Assembly: GCF_051014445.1 (NCBI RefSeq)
Contig: NC_135141.1
Span: 29,349,422 to 29,413,421, forward strand
Reading direction: 5' to 3'
Origin: Colletes latitarsis
Lineage: Eukaryota > Arthropoda > Insecta > Hymenoptera > Colletidae
Length of the DNA: 64,000 bases
In this document: positions 50,538-63,063 of the stretch, piece by piece
Layout of the letters: every line of letters begins with the position of its first letter
How positions within the stretch are numbered: the stretch's first letter is position 1
Program-made: the position numbers and the translations under genes
The notes under the pieces: generated by a model
Told to the model about the DNA's origin: nothing
Database searches by the model: none
Seen by the model: only the letters and a program-made list of their open reading frames with translations

Positions 50538-53500
50538 ACTATGCCTGCTTTGGGGGATGAAAGAGAAAGTGCAAGAAGAAAGTTCGCAAGACCCACCCCT
50601 ATCTTCTGAGCCTATTCTGTCATGAAAATCGAAAAAATTGAAATTTTATAAACGGTCCACCTAGGTGTCTCCGTGGCCTCTCGAGATTCGCATTAGCGAT
50701 CCGTTCTCGAACGCGAGCCGTCTTCGGAACGTAACCGCAGACGTCCATAAATACGTAGTTACAAGCTTGCGCATAGAGCGTGTGTGTTCCAGGGTGGTTT
50801 CGTGCGTTTCGCCTGGAGGGTACGATGGAAAAACTGCTGGCAATTTCGCTTGGGCCGGGATCGTGTTTCTCGTAACGACGTTACGGCTGCTCGGGTCGGG
50901 GTCCCTGAACTCGTTCCTCGGGTCGATACAACCGAGGAAAATCGGCCCCGGGAATTTCTCATTTATCAGAATCGTTTGAGAGGGGGGGACGAGGACGGCG
51001 GGGAGTGGGACTAGCAGCGATTCAAACCACAACAGGAAGCGATCGAACGCTGGGTCTCGCGATTCGCGGTAAACTTCTTCCTTTCGATTCATTTTTTCCC
51101 TCGCCCGATTTTCCTTTTTTCCCGAGTTTCGCTAAGCGAATTCGCGCGACAGCCGGGCGTTAACGCGACCGCGAATCGTTTCGAGAGCACCTGGCTATCG
51201 GATTGAAACCACCTGCAAGAACTTCGCTCTTCTACCTACGACGCTAAATTGTCACAAATTGCGAATCGATCGTAGCTGGGAAATGGTTATAGATCGAAGA
51301 TCCAGCGAGTGATTTAGAATTTTAGAATTTACCTGATCCCATTGAAACTTATAATGTCAAAACTTTTACGATAAAAGTTTCGATCCTTTGTAGAAATTGA
51401 GATAATAATAGTACAGCGAGGCCTTTTTTTACGGGGTTAATTAGTTTCTAATTTCACAGGACAAAACTTGCTCGTCGATATCGGTTGATCGGTGTTATGA
51501 CCGTTCGCGAAGGTCGCCTTGGCGCCTGAATGATTCACTGTGATTATTCTCGATGACGCAACGAGCATTCGCAAGAACGACGCAAAGGTTTTCCCGCTGA
51601 AAACGAATCGAATACCGATCGCGTTGTCGAAAATCATAGATCTTCGTCTAACTAAATATTATTAAGTGTGCTTCGATGATGCATCGTGACAGAATTCAAA
51701 AACTTTCCCACAATTACCTGTCATATTTTCTTAAATTATTGTATTCCTCGTAGTGCTATCTCGCACGAATCTAAAGTAGTATCTTCTGTCATTTAGAGAA
51801 ACGTTAATCGTAAACACTCGCACTTACGAGGTACTCGTTTCAACTAAAAGATATCTCGATAACGACTCGCTCGACGGCATTTGGTTAAATTGCAAAGGAT
51901 CGTTTAGCGAAGCAGCAATTTAACAATTTATAAACGATCGTCCGTGAATAATCATTTAGTTTCGGAGAACAGAACAATCGAGGCTACTGGGAATTATGAT
52001 ACCATAAATGCTTATAATTTTCGATTGCACAAAACAGGATGTTATCGTGAAAGGTGTTCGATCAGTTTTTCGCCGCAGGCGCGTAAATAAGAAGAAGAAA
52101 AAAAACACGTTGAAACGCGCGGTTAGTTTCTACGTATGCCTCTCGAACGTTAACTGTTCGAATAACAGTTTTGGACTCGAGGAGAGCAAATAGTGATGGT
52201 AAACTCGATTCAACCACCCGTTTTTTTACACTCCAAGCGTTTTACCGAGTGCGTTTACATTTCTCTATTTCCTCTTTGGTTCATATTTATGCACATCAGG
52301 CGAGATCAAACACCGATAAGAACAATACCTACGTTTCTTAGTTTCAATGGAAACCTCGTTAACGTAACGATTTCATTGTTGGAATTCTTTGCGAGTATTA
52401 CGTGTGAAGATAAAGAAACGTGACTTTGTAATGTAAAGTACCATATTGTTTCCTAAACTTTATATTATAAAATGATATCTGGAGCGCAAGAACAAATAAA
52501 ATCTCAAGTCTTAACAACACCTTAATAATTAATTTTAACTGTAAAACGTTACCGCAAAGAAATTTTAAAATTCATTAACGTTCCTTATTTTTTATTTACA
52601 TTCGAAGCATTTTTAATACGAAGCGATGCATACATTTTCCTTGACTCGTGCAACGTGCTAAAGCATATTATTGTTTAACCAATGAACATATTTGATTTTA
52701 ACGATCAATTTAAATGCTTTAGTTTAACTACTTATGCACGATTTATCGTGCTATCTAATTCCCTTAAATTTTCATTCTAATTTATAATTTAATCGCAATG
52801 CTAAAGAACGAGAAGTCTCTATAGATCGATATATTTTCAATTCCTCCTGCGAAGTGCGTCTGACGCGAAACGAGGAGGCAATTAAGGCTTTGTTTCTTTG
52901 CAGGGATTCCTATTCAGCCAGGCGTATATAATAACGCTGAATTATGTTGTTCGGTATAATTGTCAGGCGAAGCCAGGCAGTTTAACGGTCATTAACCTTG
53001 CAAATTATATTTATCGTCGACTTGAAATTTGCACCTATAAACTCCCCAGGATATTCTGCACCCGTGGCTGGGGAGACGTTCTTATCGTTGATAATCAAAT
53101 TGCTTTAACGATTTGCGATAATGAATTTTATACAATGGAAACTATCGATCCATCGAGTCATTAACCGAGGAATTAGTTGGAAGTATCGTATTGGAAAAAA
53201 GTGACGACGACGAAAAATAACTTCGTCGTAAGGATTTTCTTTAAAAACTTTCTACTGCTAGGTGACCTTCGTTAGTACCTTAAGTATCCGTAAATTTCCT
53301 AACTGAAACAGTCTTTATTTCTCTATTAATAGATATAATGGAAGTTCTACCGTACGATCTATCTCGTGACCGCTTCGTGACCGTACTCCAAGTTCAAGGC
53401 ACCGTAGTTCACGATCGATATTCCCAACGAACTGGAGACCCATTGTCCCCGAATCGCGGAATGACAAACGGGACTTTGCGTTAAAGTCTCGTCACTGCTA

Positions 53501-54540
53501 GTTTTGGTTGATTTATTTTATGACCCAGCAATATTTCCGAGATCGAGCGTCCCAGACTAAAAGAAAAAAAACATACGCACACAGGTACAGAGAACAGAAA
53601 GAAGGGGAAGCTATTCGTAACGATCGAACGGTACCTACGAGTGTCGTTCAACCGAACACACATCGCTACGCGTTTAAAGACGCAAAATGCAATCTCTGCC
53701 GGCGTAGAAACGGTTCGATCGAGTCGCTAATAAAAAAAAGGTGACGCTTCGACGGAAGAAATAGGAGCTAATTACAAGAAACCGATCGTCTATCGGTTGT
53801 TCGAGCAGTCGTTTAAATCTCAGCAGTAATGAATGAAACTGTAGGTGATACAGTTTCGTTCGAGCAACGGTACCATACGGATATCTATCTCCTTTATTTT
53901 TTTTGTTACCAGACTTTTTTCCAACGCCAGAGGTTGCTCTACTTCCGTTACTCGCCGATGTTAAACGGATAATTACAGGACACGGAACGACTTGTTCCAG
54001 GCTTTTCGCAAAACCCGTCGAGAATGGTACTTTACACTTTCTGGTTTTTGTCAGCCTTCGGAGATAGCCGTGGCGCGCGAACACTTTCAATTAACCGACC
54101 GCGTTGATCGTTCACTTTTTTCTATAAAATTGCCAGTATTAATAACTGACAGTTATTTAATGCGAATTGCCGCTTGTTACGGTAAATATAATAATAACAG
54201 TATTTTGTGCTTCCTTGCCAGGCGAAGCTGTCCACGCGCGTTTAATGGACTGGTAGTAGCCTTCGTAGCCTGCCTTAAATTGATCGAGTTTGCTCCATTA
54301 TGATACCAATATCGTCGATATTTTTATCGTTCTCCTATATCGATCCAGAGATGTTCCTTTATTACAGTTTTTTCGAGAACGTTTTAGATTTTTTAAAAGT
54401 GTAATAACCGTACTTAAATTTACGAAAGAACGAAGAAAATTTACAGCGTTGCCTCCGAACGAAATGTCGTGCCAACTATCCGACGATCGCGATTGAGTTA
54501 CAGTCACGGTAAGGAAAAAACGACGATCACTCAGGAAATT
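50538..54540. other. Non-coding stretch, AT-rich centre
   Basis: A 143-codon minus frame (50661-51092) faces a 104-codon plus frame; neither is recognised. At 52884-52902 TTTGTTTCTTTGCAGGG is a strong acceptor-like string opening an 88-codon frame to 53164, but that frame has no familiar motif. 52430-52830 is AT-rich and empty. Confidence 0.4.
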
Positions 54541-57500
54541 ATCGATTCAATAGCTGGTACGTTCGAGGGCAAGAATCCCGACTTTTAAAATTAACCCGCG
54601 ATTTACCCTGTAATGCGCCATGACGACGGTCTATGGTGTAACAGAGAGACTCGATTACTTACACGCAGCGGGCGATCGGCCTTTTCCGAGAATTGAATCC
54701 TCGGTCGAAGTTGCGTGCCGATCGAGATATCGAATTTCCGGAATTAGAAGGATGAAGTCGAGAGCTCGCAGAATTTGCTGCCGATTGTGACTTTCGCGCG
54801 AAATCGAACTCCCGTTCGAACTAACAAAATCGTCTGACGTCCGAAAATTCTAAACAGAATAAACATTCGAACGGTTCGATAGTTATAACCGAATAGCAAA
54901 CAAAGCACCGTTTCCATCAATATATCCTATCCAAACGCTAAATGAAATATGACCCCAAAAATATTACAGCAAAATATTCTTTGCTTCCCCATCGGACAAT
55001 AAACTCCGTATGAAAAAGGGACCGGAATGATAGGGGATGATATTCAAGCCCGTTCGTCTAACTCGAGCGGAAACTTCGTGCTCCCTTCATTGCACTTTAA
55101 TACCTCTCGCCGTATCAATAGTCATCATCGTGAAATATTTTCCTGGCAAACAGAACATTCGTAAGTATCGGTGGAACTTTTCGATGAAATTGAAACGGAG
55201 ATTAATATGCCCACCGATGCAGGAAACTTTAATACGTTTCAACTTTATCTATTAGAAATTGAAACATTATGTTCCCGCGTCTACGGTTATTTATACCGTA
55301 TACAAGAGGGTGAGAAATTGATTTCCACCAAGGAATCCGAGTTTAATCAGTCGCGAACAGATTCTCGTCGAAAAGCAGTCGGTGGTCCTTGCAAAGCATA
55401 CAATCGAGCACGAGCTTTGTCGTGTCCCAAAGGTAAGATTGTCAAATGGCCGCGTTTCGAGAGAGAGACAAAGTCCTTTCCCTCGTCACGGTCGACATGC
55501 ACAAAGGTTGAAACGGTAACAGAGCGGAAACGCGTTGAAATCAAACGACAACCTGTACGACAGAGGGTGCAAGGAATCAGAGAAACAAGGCAAGAGGCAC
55601 GTGGACAAACCACGGGCGCATCAAGGCCTCCTCGAGGATCCACTTCGCGTCAAAGGCTCTGCTTTTCCCCGCTTTCGGTAATCAACCTTCGCCCTGTAGT
55701 TCGTCCGTTCTTAGCCCTTCTGTAAACAGAATCACCCTCCCGAAAGACGAATCAATTTCTCAGCGTCGAACGGAAGGAACGTCGAGAGGGCGGGCGGCCA
55801 CTCCGGATTGAACTTGACGTCTCTTTTCGTTCGAAATAAGTGAAACGTGAGCTGCGGGGTTGATTTGCCACGTTCGACGCCATTCCGTACGTGCAAAGGG
55901 AATGTAATGGACGGAGACACGGTGAAAATGTGGAAACGATCTAGGCCGACGGATAATTCTAATAGTTCGTGCAGTATTTTTTATTTTTCTTTTTATTAAC
56001 AAGATACGTCTCCTAAACTTCGCGAGATTTATCGTACCGCGAAACTGTTCGCCTTAATTTTTCGACGTATGCTAGTTATTCGAGTTTGTTATCGTTCGTG
56101 TCTCTGAAAGAGTAACAAACCCGAACGGATAGCCAGCAAACATCGACGAGTCGAGGCGAACAGTTCCACGGCACGATAAATCACGCAATGATCGACAACC
56201 ATTACTCATTGCACAATTCCCATGGAGCTTCTCTTTTATGGTAAGATTGTAAAATGACTCAAAATTACCGGGAGTCCCGCGTCGAGCGAGAGTAATTTCC
56301 TCGTAAACGTCGAAATGAAATAGTTATACTCGAGCACCTAAACTTAACCCCGAGACCAGGTAAATACACCTAATTTCAAACCTTCCTTCGAGACAACCAC
56401 GACGATCGTTGCCAATAATTTACGACCCAGGTTCAGAGCTATACGCTTCGAGGCGTTGAAAAGTAAAATGCTGAGTTTTCTCTAATTATAGGTCCCCGAC
56501 GGGGTCAATATAAATCTTAAAGCATACTTAACGCTACCTTAGCGTTTACTTATAAAATTCCTTATTGACCAAATACTCGTTAAGGGGACGGCTAATTTAA
56601 CGTGGGAACGTTGATGACACTTTGCACAAATGTTCGGTAGACCTAAGAATTTAAATTAAAAGTCATAAACGTAGAATCAAAACCATAAAATAGTATATTT
56701 ACACATTTTGTTTCAATGAAATTTGAATTTGCCCACTCCCGAGAATGAAAATTTTCAATATGCTTGTATCACCCGATCCCTCTGGCCCGCGGTTGCGTAA
56801 ATCGAGCGAATCGAACCGCGGAAATCCGCCTTTGCGAGCAAAACGCGAAACGCTTTCATCGCTCCGCGTCAACGGAGATATGTTCCGGCTCGATGACCAA
56901 CGAGCCACGGCACAGACAGACAGCGATCGATGGAATTAATGAGTACACCGTGCAATTAACGCGTGACGGGTGTCTGGCCTTCCCCTAAAATCTGACGCGT
57001 ATCTGTCCGAATGGAATTACGCGCCTGGGAGAGATGCACGCGTGCGAATCACGAGTCGCACTGGGTCGTTCGCAAACGCCATTTTGCGTGATTCAAAGGG
57101 CTCAAAGGACTGGGCGAAAATATAAATGTACTACGTATTTCGAAAGTTCAAATAGTACTTTCTTACGAACAAAGTTAATTATAATTAAGAAACCACCCCT
57201 ACGAGCGTGACACATGGCCCGAGCCACCCCCGCAAAGGGAATTCCTGTCCTTTGTGATCGGTCGCTCACGAATTAATCGGGATCAATGAGCTGATGAGAC
57301 AGCTGCGAGCTAAATGGGATCCACCGTTCGCGCTCGGGATCAGCCGCCGCCTGGCAGATTTCCGCGCACGTGTACGCGGCGTTTTCAATCGAAAACGGCG
57401 GACATTTTCCTGGGAATTATCGACGGGCCAGCCTCAGACAGATGGTCCAAACGAGATTTTCACTTGGGACGAGTAAAGCCGAGGCGAACGACCAGATCTA

Positions 57501-58780
57501 ATTGTCCATACGGATTTACGTGACGCGACTTTTACGTGGGAGCTCGATTAATTCTGGCAATTTACTGGACTACGATCGATCGCTGTTGGTTTTTGAAATT
57601 CAACTTGAGGTTCATATTTTACGAAACACCTTGTTCAAGCTACGCTTGTTTAAGCATATAATAATAAGTTTATGAAAATAGAATTCGTACTATACAGTAT
57701 TAGGATTATCAGAAAGGACTTCTACTCGAATTTGCAAAAATGGCTCGATGCAATTAAACATACCATGAAAAATGATCATCCTTTTACGTACGGCGTAATT
57801 AATGGCCATTCGCCAGGACTAATTTCGGATCTTAATTGTCACCGTAATTGGAAAATCGCCCCTCGACTTTTCCTACTTTTTCCCTCAATGACGTCCCTCA
57901 TTTCTGAAGTGTCACCAGCCAAAACAACACCCTCGAAATGAAAAACGGCTTTAATCTCAAGCTGAGCCGTCGATTCAAGGGGTGGCTCGTGTGTCATGTA
58001 CGCGAGGGTGAACGAAGGGGAACCCGGAGTCTGGACTCGAAATCCCGTTGGCGATAAAATTATGAAATTTTGTATAATTTACGATGCAACGGAAAGTAAC
58101 GCATCAATATTTAACGCCTATTTATTTATTTTAATTTTTTTGAGAATTTGAACGGGAACGTTGATTATTAAATTTCGTATGCAGAGTGTTTTTCTTTTTC
58201 TCGAGCACTTTTCGACAGCAGTAAGCTGCGAAGCTAAACTCGATTAACTCGGGACCTTTGATATTGCTGAAAATTGAGTTAACGCTTAAGTAGACGCGCG
58301 GAAATCAAGTAGAACCCCCGCTGGAGTACATTATGCGCTGTTGCATGAAATAAATTGGCTACTTTTATAATTAGGCTAGCTGTTATCCGCGGTTTCTGTC
58401 GTCGATGATTAATTTTACTTTTCGAAATTTTACTTAATACACCACTCACGTGACAAAGATAAGGAAATGTATTCAGAATTTAAGAAAAAAAAACAAACTA
58501 CGAGTTCTCAATAGACTCCAATGAGACTTATTTATGTCATAAATATGGGCGTGGCTAGTTAAGAGTTAATGGAGTGCAAATACAGAGGTGATGGCATCCA
58601 TGCCACTCGAGTGTTTACATTCATCGCTACGTACACAATGCACTATGTTTATAATTGTTAAATCTTTTGCAATCTTCTATAAACTTTTCTAATCTCGTCG
58701 CACAACAAGAATCGATATAATACGACCAAATACTTTTATTACCCAACGTGTTCAAATTAATTACTCAGCGACAAAACTGA
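54541..58780. other. Non-coding stretch with one long unrecognised frame
   Basis: A 184-codon plus-strand frame (55171-55725) begins with GTG rather than ATG. Its first 60 residues look protein-like and acidic, then become arginine-rich; it contains AGGTAAGA (55431-55438), which could end an exon. I know no matching family. The remainder shows no repeat or RNA gene. Confidence 0.35.
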
Positions 58781-60455
58781 ATCGACTAAACGAATCTTAT
58801 AAGACAAAGATCTAACAAGACAGATGACGATGAAACGTTCGCCTCGATAAATTCTAAGCGGTTCTTAATACGATTTGTTCGAGACAACTGCGCCACCGCT
58901 TTGCATCGTTCGTGCAATCTCCAAGCATATTTCAATTTCGCGTTCTGTTTTTTCCCCCCCCACGTCTCCGTCAAGTTTCTTCCGCTCGCGCGACTCGAGA
59001 GGCACGGCAAATGTCTTGTCCCCTGACGTGACGGAGTTTCATGGACTTTCAGGACGCTTTTCCACGAAAGAGGGTAAATTCTGCGAGATAGTTCTCGCAA
59101 GGGGGACGAAGGAAATCAATAGCGTTGCTAGGGCTGGCCGGAGAGTATGGGACGATGATGCTTTTAAAGCCCAAGCATCCGGAGCTCTGTGTACGCAGAA
59201 TGCTCTTAACACACGCTCGCAGGACGTTTCCTTTCAAATATTCCATTTGGGAAATGTAATTCCATGAAATCAGCATTAATCAAGGATCACGCGTTTCGTT
59301 GGTCCTTTTTTATGTCCGTTTGGATCGTACGTGTCCTTTAACGGGAATGCATTAATTTTTCATTTTTGTAATGGCCACGTATCGAAGATTTTTAATAAAT
59401 TTTAAACGTGAAATAATCAAAAGATAATCTCAAACATAAAGTAAAAGCTTCGAAATGATATTTCTCTTTTCCTGTGCTCGGAATGAATATTACGATTCTC
59501 GACGCGATTTCAAAATACCTCATAAAAATAAAATTTAGCAGTATATTAAAATAATGTAACGATATATTCGTCAGAAAATTCTTGTAGAGCTCCTTTCTGT
59601 TGCTCCCATAAGTCTATTGTTTCTTCATTTGAATATACCAGTTTACGGTAATGGTTAAACACAGTTATTAACGACCGTTATTAGATCGCGATGCTGAACC
59701 TAATTGCTCTCCCGTAAGTGAGAATATTCTCAGAATGTTAACGAACTTTTTGATTTAATCAAGGGAGAGATTGGGAGATGCTGGCGCGTGTGATTTACCT
59801 GAGAATGTAAACAAACACTGTACAGGTCCGACATCTAAGAAAAGATGAAAAAAGATCAGTGTAGTGTAAAGTAAAATCTATGCATTAATAATTATGGTGT
59901 CGAGATGTGCTCCGACCAGGCTTCACGTTACCGTGATACTCGTCGATCGATGTCGAAAAGATTTCTGATCGATATTCTATCGAATAACCGTAAACCATGT
60001 TTCGTCGCGGAGGAATGCAGTCGAGAGAGGCGCATGAAACGTCGCAAGGCCGGTCGTCGACTCGCGACTGATCGCGGCAATGTCTGTGCACTTGGTGCGA
60101 AAAGTGGCGTGCTCGAGAGCCGCGCTTGCACTTGTTTAAGTTGCATTCACGGCTGGTTAATGCAACGCCCACGCGATTCGGTTAAATCGTTGCGCGAGTC
60201 GCGTTGCGTCACAGCTTTACGGAAGACTGCGGTGCTCGAGTTTACGACTAGAACTACCAGACGAGAACTTAAACGAGACAAGCTGAATTTAAATTATTCA
60301 CCAGGCGATCAAACATTCTTCGATTTCATGTATCTTAACACATTAGTGTGTTTTTCTACTAATTTCTTGAATAACACAAAAAGAAAAATTCTATATCATT
60401 AAAATCACCCGTCGTATACGAAAGTTTTAATAAAAATGATATTCGAAATTTGTAA
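58781..60455. other. Non-coding stretch with one 165-codon frame
   Basis: The plus frame 59905-60402 includes SKRFLIDILSNN, vaguely like the EH1-type motif near the start of some homeodomain proteins, but nothing else in the frame supports that. Two opposing minus frames cover the same DNA. Confidence 0.35.
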
Positions 60456-60995
60456 CTAGATAAGAATTTTATCTACGTCTGGCCTATCGTCTGACCCCTG
60501 ATTCCACTTGGAACCTACTGAACCTTTCCTCCATCGAAAGCTGAACGATTCCACGCGATCCAGTTGAAAGTCGCCCGTGAAACCGATCGATCGTGAACTT
60601 GCCTCAAGGCCGGGGTCATCGAAGGCCCGGCCTTGACCCGCGGAAGAGTCACGTAACGCCTGGCCGTGAAAGAGGAAGAAGGAAGCGGTGACGACGACCT
60701 CGGCCTGGACAGACGCGAGGGAGAGAAAGTGTAACCGATCCCAAGAGCTTGAAATCGAAAGTAATTTCCTCCATCCCGCTCTTTCTCCTTTCTCCGTTCC
60801 ACGGTGAGCCCACGACGACGATTCTTTCTCCCAGCCCGTGTGGATTCGGGTCAAGTTCACCGTGAGTCCGTCCGACCGCTGTCCTCCTCTCTTTCTCAAT
60901 TTCACTTTCCCCTCGTCCCGTTTTCCTCGCCCGCCGATCTTTTCCCGCGAAACGATCTCGCCGCGATTTCACCCGGCGCACGGCCGCGTTATTAT
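60456..60995. other. GC-rich block with pyrimidine tract
   Basis: Overlapping frames on both strands (up to 149 codons minus) without domains. A perfect hairpin lies at 60604-60636. From about 60870 to 60950 the plus strand is pyrimidine-rich, leading to TATTATGTCAGTG near 60990, an initiator-like string. Confidence 0.45.
60604..60636. repeat. Perfect 11-bp hairpin
   Basis: TCAAGGCCGGG (60604-60614) and CCCGGCCTTGA (60626-60636) pair perfectly around an 11-base loop, GTCATCGAAGG. Confidence 0.8.
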
Positions 60996-61052
60996 GTCAG
61001 TGTCAATGGCACCGATCCGCGCGTTGCACCGCGACGAAGGTGTTCGCACCAG
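60996..61052 (+). other. Candidate first exon of an unidentified transcript
   Basis: Bounded on the right by CACCAG|GTAAGAG (exon end 61052), a near-consensus 5' splice site. The left boundary is uncertain; an initiator-like TCAGTG lies at about 60996. A short frame starting at an ATG just upstream (MSVSMAPIRALHRDEG) runs to the splice site. With the acceptor at 61209-61210 it defines a 158-bp intron, a normal size for insects. It may be a 5' untranslated or non-coding exon. No protein family recognised. Confidence 0.2.
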
Positions 61053-61210
61053 GTAAGAGTTACGTCGTCCGCGGTTCGCTGAACCGAATTCCCCGCCATC
61101 TGTCGGCCGGACCAACGCGAACCCAAGGTGAACCCAGGTGGAAACGCCGCGTCTCGAATATCTCCAACGTGCTCTGTCGACTTGCTTTACGGTCCTCTCT
61201 CGCCTCTCAG

Positions 61211-61409
61211 GATGAACTTCTTCGCGTCGCGAATATATCAGAAGATGCACACGCATCGCGGACGTGTCCTTTCGGACCTAGGTGCACCGCTTGGAATCGA
61301 GGAGGCGGGACACGAGGTGTCGAGTGGCTTCCTGAGAGTCTCTGAAAACCGATTCGTCGTTTCTTTCCTTCCTTTATGTCGACTAATCTAGTTTCTGCTT
61401 TCTTACGAG
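61211..61409 (+). other. Candidate second exon of an unidentified transcript
   Basis: Preceded by CCTCTCTCGCCTCTCAG (61194-61210), a strong pyrimidine-tract acceptor, and followed by ACGAG|GTAAGAAAG, a strong donor (GT at 61410-61411). The 199-bp segment has a stop in every frame, the longest frame opening MNFFASRIYQKMH and closing at about 61391. It would therefore be 5' untranslated, terminal-coding or non-coding RNA. It could feed a gene starting beyond the right edge. Confidence 0.2.
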
Positions 61410-61411
61410 GT

Positions 61412-62233
61412 AAGAAAGTTTTTAGTGCTTTGCTTAAAATAAGAAAGATTCAGACCTAACGGTCGAAATAACTGCTTCGAAATTTACAAGTGTACCTGAA
61501 TCATTTCACATTTTTTATAGCACCTAAACCAGACCTAATCCAAATTAGTTGGGAAACCTTAATTGCCTCTAAAACTCTGGTTGCCTACGGAGGTAGTAAA
61601 CTTAAAAATTCGCCCTATAGGATTGTCAAATAGAGAGGATGAATGTTTTTTAATACAAATTCATCTACAACTACCACCCACGTGAACACGCATACACCAC
61701 AATTACTTTATTCGAGTTAGCCGGCGTCTGAGCGTCGGCAGTAGTATAAGTCCCTCACTTCTGCGCCATTTACGTAGATCTTTGACAATTAATAACTCGG
61801 GCACAAAGCCTCAAACGGAACTTCATCATACTTCATTTCCGTTTTACTTTAACGTATAGAATCGTCTCTTAAAATTTCGAGCATCTTATTTGCCATTTTA
61901 ACAACCAAAATTGTACTTAACCTAAGTGTTATTGGAATTACAGACTATAATTACACACTATCTTTGAACCTAACCACTCTCTCTACTGGTTACCTTTTTC
62001 CAATTTAGTAATTAAAAAAGAAACAGTCTTTCCTCTGGTCAGAATAGTACGCTACAAACCCGCCTTGATCAACCTGCATGTATGTAAGTGAACAGGTTCT
62101 ATTCATTCCATATTAATGTTTCTCCTTTTTTTTCTCCTTTGTGCTTGCAACGTATACACACATACATCATTTCCGTTACGTTTTCTTTTTTTCCCCGTAC
62201 CTACCACTAATTACTGCTGTATCTATACTTGTG
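61412..62233. other. AT-rich, CpG-poor stretch
   Basis: Sharp compositional change after the GC-rich block: CpG becomes scarce and CA/TA dinucleotides dominate. No frame of 60 codons lies wholly between 61391 and 62328. One small hairpin with a single mismatch, GCCGGCG/CGTCGGC, lies at 61720-61739. No gene recognised; it would fit an intron or an old insertion. Confidence 0.5.
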
Positions 62234-62305
62234 TATGGGGTGTCCCAGCAATCGTAGTACAACCGGAGAGGGGATGATTCGCGCAAAAATAAATCGAAAA
62301 TAGAT
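62234..62305 (+). mobile_element. Fragment of a GGGTGTCCCA-type element
   Basis: Begins TATGGGGTGTCCCAGCAATC, close to the TACAGGGTGTCCCA ends of short mariner-like elements, and continues to ATAAATCGAAAATA (about 62289-62302), shared with 2457-2485. The right end is lost. Family recall is from memory of bee genomes. Confidence 0.5.
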
Positions 62306-63030
62306 TAAGAATTGATAAGATGAAATATTATCCTATTATAGTTACCGAATATTTGGATGTAACCGTAGATCGTGTAAGCAGAGAGTCGAACGGATTCTTA
62401 CGATTTCGTGGAACCCTGAGGAAATCCGTGACGATCGTAAAGCCCAAAGTACCGAATGTTGGACGAGAGAGCAAATAAATAGGTCCGACGACAGAGAACG
62501 ATTCGTCGGAGGTTGGAGTTCCTAAATTCGGGGAAGGTTCGGAGACAAGATTTCCTAGGAACGCGCGGGGAGCCATGCGTGGCGATTCGTCTCGAGAATC
62601 TCGCGATCGCGTGTCCCCTAATGCTGACCGATAATGAGTCAGCAGTTTGAAAATCCAACGGCATTTGCTAATCCCTCCCCTCCTCCCTGACAAATATCAC
62701 GAAACGAATTGCCGGATAGACCTTAACATAATTTCGACATCGTCCTTACGTGCCGGATACGCGGTCCATGAATCATACATTCGACGATCTCTCGCGACGC
62801 GTTCCAAGTATTCGAACGTTCCAACTTTTCGCTGCACTTTCGATTCGCCCATTGAATGTCAGATTAAAAACCTTCATGATTCGACCTAAATTACTCGCAA
62901 TCTCCCGCAGAGTGTCTAACCAGGGGAACAAATCGATGCATAGCTCAACAAGTTAATTAAGATTCCTGGACTCGGTCTCGACGTCCTCGTCGACTTAATT
63001 TCTATCGAAGCGTGTCAGGATACGATTGCT
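62306..63030. other. Non-coding stretch, nothing recognised
   Basis: A 121-codon minus frame (62328-62693) and small plus frames have no known motif. Confidence 0.5.
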
Positions 63031-63063
63031 GGTTAGACTATAGGCTTAGCCGATAGTCTAGCC
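63031..63063. repeat. Short hairpin
   Basis: GGTTAGACTAT (63031-63041) pairs with ATAGTCTAGCC (63053-63063), 10 of 11 positions Watson-Crick, around an 11-base loop. Confidence 0.75.

Noticed and set aside
55171..55725. 184-codon plus-strand frame starting with GTG
   Set aside because: The first part looks protein-like, but there is no ATG, no known family, and the second half is arginine-rich. Kept only as a note in the region entry.
45172..59157. 16-mer GAGAGTATGGGACGAT shared by 45172-45187 and 59142-59157
   Set aside because: One shared 16-mer is about what chance gives in a 64-kb window, and flanks do not align.
59905..60402. 165-codon frame with an EH1-like SKRFLIDIL string
   Set aside because: The motif match is loose and no homeodomain or other supporting feature follows; opposing frames cover the same bases.
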